7,992 nucleotides of DNA, from positions 1 through 7,992 of the forward strand of contig JANMWN010000335.1 of assembly GCA_031394045.1 (NCBI GenBank), read 5' to 3'. Under the pieces are notes generated by a model that was not told the DNA's origin, did not search any database, and saw only the letters and a program-made list of their open reading frames with translations. Positions 5,463 to 7,992 of this stretch are shown here, piece by piece. The position numbers and the translations under genes are program-made. The stretch is from JANYIP01 sp031394045 (GTDB lineage: Bacteria; Actinomycetota; Actinomycetes; Prado026). Every line of letters starts with the position of its first letter. Position 1 is the first letter of the stretch.

Positions 5463-6560
5463 GTGTCCCGTCGCCCAGTCCCGCGGCCGATCGGCCCAGC
5501 CAGGTCGAGCGGGCCGACGCGGTACAGCGACGGCCCGCCGCGCTGGGTGCCGTGGAGCGTGGCCATCCGCTCTGCCCTGTACGGCCACGGCGGGTTCTTC
5601 CACCGGCCCGAGGGTCCGGCCGGGCACTTCCGTACCTCGGTGCACGCGTCACCGTTGTTCGCGACCGCCGTCGTCGCGCTGCTCGAGTCCGTCGACGCAT
5701 CGCTCGGCCGGCCCGACCGGCTCGACCTGGTCGACGTGGGAGCCGGTCGGGGCGAGCTGCTGATCGCGGTGCTGGCCCAGCTGACCGATCTGACCGAACC
5801 GCCGGCGTACCCCGGGCTGGCCGACCGCGTGCACCTGCACGGGGTCGAGCTGGCCGACCGGCCGGAGGGGCTGCCCGAGGCGATCTCGTGGAGCGCTGAG
5901 CTGCCCGAAGGCGTCGTGGGTCTGCTGGTGGCCAACGAGTGGCTGGACAGCGTGCCGGTCGACGTCGTCGAGACCGGACCCGACGGGGTGCACCGGGTCC
6001 TGGTCGACCCGGCCGACGGTGCTGAGTCACCCGGAGGCCCGGCCGGGCTGCGGGACGCCGGCTGGCTGGCGCAGTGGTGGCCGCTCGACGGAGCGCCGGA
6101 GGGGGCGCGCGCCGAGGTCGGCTTCCCGCGCGACGCGGCCTGGGCCGATGCCGTCCGCAGCCTCGAGCGTGGGCTCGCGGTCATGATCGACTACGGGCAT
6201 CTGCGGGCCGGCCGCGTCGCCGGCGACTACGAGACCGGGACGCTGCGCGGCTACCGCGACGGGCGGCTGGTACCCCCGGTGCCCGACGGGACCTGCGACC
6301 TGACTGCGCACGTCGCCGTCGATGCGTGCGCCGATGCAGGACTGCGGGCCGGTGCGGTCGACAGCCGCCTGCTGCGCCAGAGCGAGGCGCTCCGGCAGCT
6401 GGGCATCACGCCTGCGAGCAGCACGCAGATGGACACCGAGCGCCTCGAGCACGCGTCGCAGGTCGCCGAGCTCACCGCGCCGGACGGTCTCGGGGCGTTC
6501 TGGTGGCTGCTGCAGTCCGTGGGCGCCCCGATCCCTTCGCTAGCAAGACGATCGGTTTGA
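5463..6560 (+). CDS. SAM-dependent methyltransferase, MidA/NDUFAF7 family (DUF185)
   Basis: 365 residues. Family features in order: SALYGHGGFF (37-46) and HFRTSVHASP (55-64), equivalent to the ALYxxxGFY and FxTSxxxSP entry region; SAM motif I LVDVGAGRGELL (89-100); VANEWLDSVPVDVV (156-169), matching the NELLDAxPV block; VMIDYGH (240-246); and GTLRGYRDGR (259-268) followed by CDLTAHVAVDA (278-288), matching GTLRxY...DLTAHV. The mitochondrial homologue NDUFAF7 methylates an arginine of the complex I subunit NDUFS2. In bacteria the substrate is mostly unproven, so methylation of NuoD or another protein is inference only. No transmembrane segment is visible. GTG at 5463 is the first start in the frame and fits a leaderless promoter, but the first 30 or so residues are Pro/Arg-rich, and an internal GTG near 5541 just before the conserved region is possible. 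It diverges from the cofactor operon and converges on the P450 gene. Confidence 0.85.
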   Translation: MSRRPVPRPIGPARSSGPTRYSDGPPRWVPWSVAIRSALYGHGGFFHRPEGPAGHFRTSVHASPLFATAVVALLESVDASLGRPDRLDLVDVGAGRGELLIAVLAQLTDLTEPPAYPGLADRVHLHGVELADRPEGLPEAISWSAELPEGVVGLLVANEWLDSVPVDVVETGPDGVHRVLVDPADGAESPGGPAGLRDAGWLAQWWPLDGAPEGARAEVGFPRDAAWADAVRSLERGLAVMIDYGHLRAGRVAGDYETGTLRGYRDGRLVPPVPDGTCDLTAHVAVDACADAGLRAGAVDSRLLRQSEALRQLGITPASSTQMDTERLEHASQVAELTAPDGLGAFWWLLQSVGAPIPSLARRSV

Positions 6561-6595
6561 TCTACCGCCCACAACCGTCGTCGCTATTCGCTAGC
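6536..6595. repeat. 9-bp direct repeat and GCTAGC palindromes bracketing the convergent gene ends
   Basis: TTCGCTAGC occurs at 6536-6544, just inside the methyltransferase gene, and again at 6587-6595, across the P450 stop codon (51-base period). Because GCTAGC is self-complementary, the copies can also pair as 6-bp stem ends. GACGATCGG (6547-6555) and CCGTCGTC (6574-6581) could add imperfect pairing inside. The 30-base gap between the genes has no T-tract, so this is at best a weak bidirectional terminator. Chance or a remnant of an old insertion junction are alternatives. Confidence 0.25.
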
Positions 6596-7829
6596 GCAGG
6601 TCTCCGAGCCGCACCGGCACCGTCTCGTAGCCGCGCAGGACGAAGGTGCTGCGCAGCACCGGCTCGGCCGCAGGACGGATCCCCGGATAGCGCTCGAGCA
6701 GCAGCGGCAACGAGATCTGCAGCTCGAGCCGGGCGAGCGGGGCCCCGAGGCAGAAGTGGATGCCTCCGCCGAACCCGATGTGCGGGTTGGGGTCGCGGCC
6801 GACGTCCAGCTGGTCTGGCGTGATGAACTGCGCCGGGTCGCGCCCGGCCGAGCCGAGCAGCGCCGCGATCTTCTCGCCCCTGGCGACGGCAACGCCGCCG
6901 ATCTCGGTGTCCTGCTTGGCGGTGCGCTCGAACAGGTGCAGCGGGGCGTCGTAGCGCAGGAACTCCTCGACCGCGGTCGGTGCCAGCCCCCACGGATCGG
7001 CGACCAGGCGAGCCTGCTGCTCCGGGTGGCCGAAGAGCGCCACCATGCCGTTGCCGAAGGCGTTGACGCTCGCCTCGTGGCCGGCGTTCAGCAGCAGGAC
7101 GCAGGTGGCCACCAGCTCGTGCTCGTCGAGCCGTTCGCCGCCGTCCTCGACCGACACCAGGTGGCTGACCAGGTCGTCGCCAGGGTCGGCCCTGCGCTGC
7201 GTGGCCAGCTCGGCCACGTACGCGGCGAACTCCGCGGCGGCGGCGCGGGCCTGCTGCTCCTGCTCCGCCGTCCGGTCGTACTCGTACATCTTCACGATCG
7301 CCTGCGACCACGGTCGTAGCAGCGCCCGGTCGGCCTCCGGGATGCCGAGCAGCTCGGCGATCACGAGCACCGGCAGGGGCTCGGCGTAGTCGGCGATGAG
7401 GTCGATCACCCCAGCCTCCCCGGGGGCACCGGCCACCGCGGCGGCGCGAGCGGCCGCATCGTCGAGCAGGCCGCCGGCGAGCGCGCGTACGCGGGGGCGC
7501 AGCCGCTCGATGTGGCCACGCGCAAACGCCTTGGCGACCAGCGAACGCAGCCGGGTGTGCTTGGGCGGCTCGCTGTCCAGGATCGAGTCCGCGTGCAGCC
7601 AGTTGAACGTGTCCCAGAGGTCCTCCGGCGCCCTCGGCACGAAGACGCGGCCGAGCCGGCGGTCCCGCAGGACGGCCGAGGCATCCGCGTGGCCGAACGC
7701 GAGCCACAGCCCCATGCCCTGGTGCCAGAGCGGGCGACCGGCGGCGCGCAGCCGGGCCATCACGGGGTACGGGTCGGCGACGAACGAGGCCTCGCCAGGC
7801 TCGAAACCGTGTGCCTCGTGCTCGCGCAC
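6591..7829 (-). CDS. Cytochrome P450 (bacterial soluble class I type)
   Basis: 412 residues, typical of soluble bacterial P450s, with no signal peptide or membrane anchor. Family marks: C-helix HTRLR (91-95, HxxxR heme-propionate contacts), I-helix LLNAGHEASVNAF (246-258), K-helix ExxR at Glu289-Arg292 (EFLR), ERTA (301-304) and the heme loop FGGGIHFCLG (353-362) with Cys360 as thiolate ligand. It should hydroxylate or otherwise oxidise a small molecule, with electrons from a ferredoxin and its reductase, none of which is encoded in the window. Substrate and CYP family cannot be told from sequence alone. The oddity is Ala253 in AGHEAS where most P450s have the proton-relay Thr (AGxDTT/AGxETT). 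The erythromycin enzyme P450eryF is a known case of the same change. GTG at 7829 follows GAGAGGGGGAC by two bases. The gene faces the methyltransferase and looks like an independent transcription unit, probably accessory to the conserved operon. Confidence 0.95.
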   Translation of the reverse strand: MREHEAHGFEPGEASFVADPYPVMARLRAAGRPLWHQGMGLWLAFGHADASAVLRDRRLGRVFVPRAPEDLWDTFNWLHADSILDSEPPKHTRLRSLVAKAFARGHIERLRPRVRALAGGLLDDAAARAAAVAGAPGEAGVIDLIADYAEPLPVLVIAELLGIPEADRALLRPWSQAIVKMYEYDRTAEQEQQARAAAAEFAAYVAELATQRRADPGDDLVSHLVSVEDGGERLDEHELVATCVLLLNAGHEASVNAFGNGMVALFGHPEQQARLVADPWGLAPTAVEEFLRYDAPLHLFERTAKQDTEIGGVAVARGEKIAALLGSAGRDPAQFITPDQLDVGRDPNPHIGFGGGIHFCLGAPLARLELQISLPLLLERYPGIRPAAEPVLRSTFVLRGYETVPVRLGDLR

Positions 7830-7831
7830 GC

Positions 7832-7842
7832 GTCCCCCTCTC
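7832..7842 (-). promoter_or_regulatory. Ribosome binding site of the P450 gene
   Basis: GAGAGGGGGAC on the minus strand. Its purine core AGGGGG ends about 4 bases before the GTG at 7829. It is the only good Shine-Dalgarno near the start and supports GTG rather than a later codon. Confidence 0.65.
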
Positions 7843-7865
7843 GGGCCAGTCCGACCGTCCGCGCC

Positions 7866-7871
7866 ACCCTA
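7866..7871 (-). promoter_or_regulatory. Candidate -10 box of the P450 gene
   Basis: TAGGGT on the minus strand (TANNNT form) would start transcription near 7859, leaving a leader of about 30 bases that includes the Shine-Dalgarno. No -35 match exists at the right distance, and TATAGC at 7956-7961 (minus strand) is a rival with a longer leader. Confidence 0.25.
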
Positions 7872-7940
7872 CGGTTCGCCCTGTGCGAGGGCGACGCGTA
7901 GGAATCGTTTGCGCCGATGAGGCCGAAAGTCACACATTCG

Positions 7941-7951
7941 AACCATTGGTT
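7941..7951. promoter_or_regulatory. Palindrome AACCATTGGTT (possible operator)
   Basis: Arms AACCA and TGGTT around a single T make a perfect 11-bp dyad about 110 bases upstream of the P450 start. AT-rich palindromes like this are often sites for TetR- or MarR-type repressors of P450 genes. No regulator gene is in view, so the role is a guess. Confidence 0.25.
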
Positions 7952-7971
7952 GCGCTATACCTCCGCGTAGG

Positions 7972-7992
7972 GAAGACGGGCCCGCCGTCCTC
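7972..7992. repeat. Inverted repeat at the right edge
   Basis: GAAGACGG and CCGTCCTC-type arms, matching at 7 of 8 positions, surround GCCCG, with the central GACGG/CCGTC (7975-7979 and 7985-7989) perfect. No T-tract is visible before the sequence ends, so it cannot be called a terminator. It may be an operator or 5' structure of a gene beyond the window, or chance in GC-rich DNA. Confidence 0.2.

Larger units (their letters stand above)
7830..7992. other. Non-coding region upstream of the P450 gene
   Basis: I found no coding frame in this stretch on either strand. The part from about 7900 to 7965 is clearly richer in A and T than the rest of the window, as expected of a promoter or operator region. 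It includes TTCGAA at 7937-7942, the palindrome at 7941-7951 and TATACC at 7956-7961. Near the P450 start a 6-bp hairpin, CGCCCT/AGGGCG with a 5-base loop, lies at 7877-7893. A gene diverging to the right may begin just outside the window. Confidence 0.5.

Noticed and set aside
5346..5645. Upstream extension of the DUF2520 frame to 5645
   Set aside because: It would run through the divergent promoter region and the 5' end of the MidA-like gene. Its sequence has no conserved content, and the Rossmann domain starts normally from the ATG at 5345.
6074..6823. Plus-strand open frame overlapping the end of the MidA-like gene and the P450
   Set aside because: It is Arg-rich without motifs and straddles two well-supported genes.
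1..7992. CRISPR array, transposon, prophage, tRNA/rRNA or a new defence or biosynthetic system
   Set aside because: No spaced direct repeats, transposase motifs, cloverleaf pattern or uncharacterised multi-gene module were seen. All genes except the DUF2520 protein belong to well-described families.

Overview
This is a gene-dense stretch of very GC-rich DNA. G/C-ending codons, GTG starts, weak Shine-Dalgarno use at some genes and TANNNT-type -10 boxes all point to an actinobacterium. Gene content and order suggest the Nocardioidaceae or a relative, but that placement is an inference. Seven coding regions fill nearly everything. The only gaps are 172-219, 5346-5462, 6561-6590 and 7830-7992.

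Left two thirds (1-5345, minus strand): a tightly packed cofactor operon. In order of transcription it holds a Rossmann/DUF2520 oxidoreductase, panC, nadB, nadC and coaX. After a 48-base gap comes the start of lysS, which runs off the left edge. The first four junctions are stop/start overlaps: three of 4 bases and one of 1 base. The operon joins three steps of pantothenate/CoA synthesis (a possible ketopantoate reductase, PanC and the first CoA step CoaX) with two steps of de novo NAD synthesis from aspartate (NadB, NadC). nadA, panB and panD are not in the window. lysS appears to have its own leaderless promoter.

Middle (5346-6560): a 117-base divergent intergenic region separates the operon from a plus-strand MidA/NDUFAF7-type SAM methyltransferase. 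It contains a 21-bp near-perfect dyad covering candidate core promoter elements of both directions. The methyltransferase also looks leaderless.

Right (6561-7992): a convergent minus-strand cytochrome P450, 412 residues, with the heme-binding and ExxR signatures intact but Ala in place of the usual I-helix Thr. Beyond it is 163 bases of non-coding, locally AT-richer DNA with small palindromes. No CRISPR array, mobile element, rRNA, tRNA or obvious new multi-gene system is visible. The most interesting points are the DUF2520 enzyme as a candidate missing ketopantoate reductase, the shared dyad operator, the P450 I-helix substitution, and an unusual excess of the palindrome CGTACG.
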